From: Hyphomicrobiales bacterium
GTDB taxonomy: Bacteria > Pseudomonadota > Alphaproteobacteria > Rhizobiales > Xanthobacteraceae
Reading direction: 5' to 3'
DNA: 34,861 bases
NCBI GenBank assembly: GCA_027307405.1
Contig: DAHUXA010000021.1
Location: 1-34,861 of the forward strand
The notes beneath the pieces were generated by a model. That model ran no database searches and was not told where the DNA came from. It saw nothing but the letters and a program-made list of their open reading frames with translations. Position numbers and translations under genes: made by a program. Of this stretch, positions 34,122 to 34,861 are shown in pieces; the stretch's first letter is position 1; every line of letters begins with the position of its first letter.

Positions 34122-34861
34122 ATGACCGACAAGAGCCCTCCCAAAACCACTGGCGAACGCATCGCCAAGGTAATTGCGCGCGCCGGGCTTGCCTCGCGGC
34201 GCGAAGCCGAGGCCTGGATTGCGGCGGGGCGCGTGGCGGTCAACGGAACGCTCATTTCTTCGCCCGCACTTAACGTCACGCCAGCCGATCGCATTGCGGT
34301 CGATGGCGCGCCGTTGCGGGCACGCGAACGTACCCGCCTTTTTCTGTATCACAAGCCGCGCGGGCTGGTGACAACCCACTCCGATCCGGAAGGGCGCGAT
34401 ACGATTTTCCGTGCGCTGCCAAAAAGTCTGCCGCGGCTGATCAGCGTCGGCAGGCTCGACATCAATACCGAAGGGCTGTTGCTGCTCACCAACGATGGCG
34501 GGCTTGCGCGGGTATTGGAATTGCCGGCAACCGGCTGGCTCCGCCGGTACCGGGTGCGTGCGCTCGGCCGTGTGCGGCAAGAAGCGCTCGATCGTCTGCA
34601 TGCCGGGATCACGATCGACGGCGTTCGCTATGGACCCATCGAGGCCACGCTCGATCGCGAACAAGGCGCCAATGTCTGGCTCACGTTTGGCATTCGCGAG
34701 GGCAAAAATCGCGAGGTACGCAAGGTTCTTGAAACGCTTGGGCTAAGAGTGAATCGACTGATCCGCGTCGCTTTTGGTCCGTTCGAGCTGGGCGATCTTG
34801 ATGACGGCGCGGTAAAGGAAATTGACACGGCGGATTTGCGAGCCCGCCTCGGCGAGCGGAT
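34122..34861 (+). CDS. RsuA/RluB-family pseudouridine synthase (partial, 3' end outside window)
   Basis: Residues about 10-65 form an S4 RNA-binding domain (GERIAKVIARAGLASRREAE, RVAVNG). The synthase domain follows, with HKPRGLVTT and the catalytic-Asp motif ISVGRLDINTEGLLLLTNDG (D113), and later FGIREGKNREVRKVLE. The length and the basic C-terminal extension expected of RluB fall outside the window; 246 codons are present. It probably modifies 23S rRNA at U2605 if it is RluB. Divergent from tadA by 57 bases, a common neighbour pair in alphaproteobacteria. Confidence 0.92.
   Translation, partial: MTDKSPPKTTGERIAKVIARAGLASRREAEAWIAAGRVAVNGTLISSPALNVTPADRIAVDGAPLRARERTRLFLYHKPRGLVTTHSDPEGRDTIFRALPKSLPRLISVGRLDINTEGLLLLTNDGGLARVLELPATGWLRRYRVRALGRVRQEALDRLHAGITIDGVRYGPIEATLDREQGANVWLTFGIREGKNREVRKVLETLGLRVNRLIRVAFGPFELGDLDDGAVKEIDTADLRARLGER

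Noticed and set aside
1-34861. CRISPR arrays, tRNA genes, insertion sequences or prophage genes
   Set aside because: None was seen on reading both strands; no regularly spaced repeats, transposase or integrase motifs, or cloverleaf-like sequences stood out.

Overview
The window comes from an alphaproteobacterium, most likely a Hyphomicrobiales (Rhizobiales) member near Bradyrhizobiaceae/Xanthobacteraceae. This rests on the gene families (DUF6101, DUF4170, DUF2093, an alpha-type FtsL, a class A RNase P RNA), a moderately high GC content, and a pmbA-cysQ-DUF4170-DUF374-waaA-lpxK order that I associate with that group. No taxon search was possible. Almost all of it reads as chromosome; I see no insertion sequences, phage genes, CRISPR arrays or tRNAs.

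Region 1 (1-7281, minus strand) is the first half of the division and cell wall (dcw) cluster. In transcription order it is mraZ, rsmH, ftsL, ftsI, murE, murF and mraY (cut by the window edge). Four junctions are 4-base stop/start overlaps, so the genes look translationally coupled. Upstream of mraZ are four TGGG boxes at exact 10-base spacing (7400-7433), a MraZ autoregulatory array. Region 2 (7554-11192, plus strand) holds a metallophosphoesterase, a Ser/Thr protein kinase fused to a universal stress domain, an AmpD-like amidase, and the RNase P RNA gene with its terminator.

Region 3 (11201-20763) is an accessory transport and catabolism block. On the minus strand are a broken ModA-like binding protein, a TRAP transporter (dctQ, dctM and two tandem dctP paralogues, one with a frameshift in its signal peptide), and an orphan tripartite-tricarboxylate-type binding protein. 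Divergent from them is a 1202-residue fused hydantoinase/5-oxoprolinase, with a perfect inverted repeat in the shared intergenic gap. The layout suggests uptake and ring opening of a cyclic amide or an organic acid derived from one.

Region 4 (20854-27747) has a small secreted protein, a DUF6101 gene, and the tightly packed pmbA-cysQ-DUF4170-DUF374-waaA-lpxK run for lipid A/Kdo assembly, followed by a convergent DUF2093 gene. Region 5 (27820-34861) has xseA divergent from purD, then a three-gene unit (a fluoroacetate dehalogenase-type hydrolase with every known active-site residue at the expected number, a cupin-like protein, and an aminoglycoside-phosphotransferase-fold kinase), a 55-residue protein, tadA with an apparent frameshift, and a truncated RsuA/RluB-type pseudouridine synthase.

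Two apparent frameshifts (dctP at 13329-13332, tadA at 33975-33978) fall in homopolymer runs and look like sequencing or assembly errors. The ModA-like break is different: it lacks several codons and looks like a real deletion. The most interesting candidate for something new is the phosphoesterase plus kinase-USP pair placed between the division cluster promoter and a peptidoglycan amidase.
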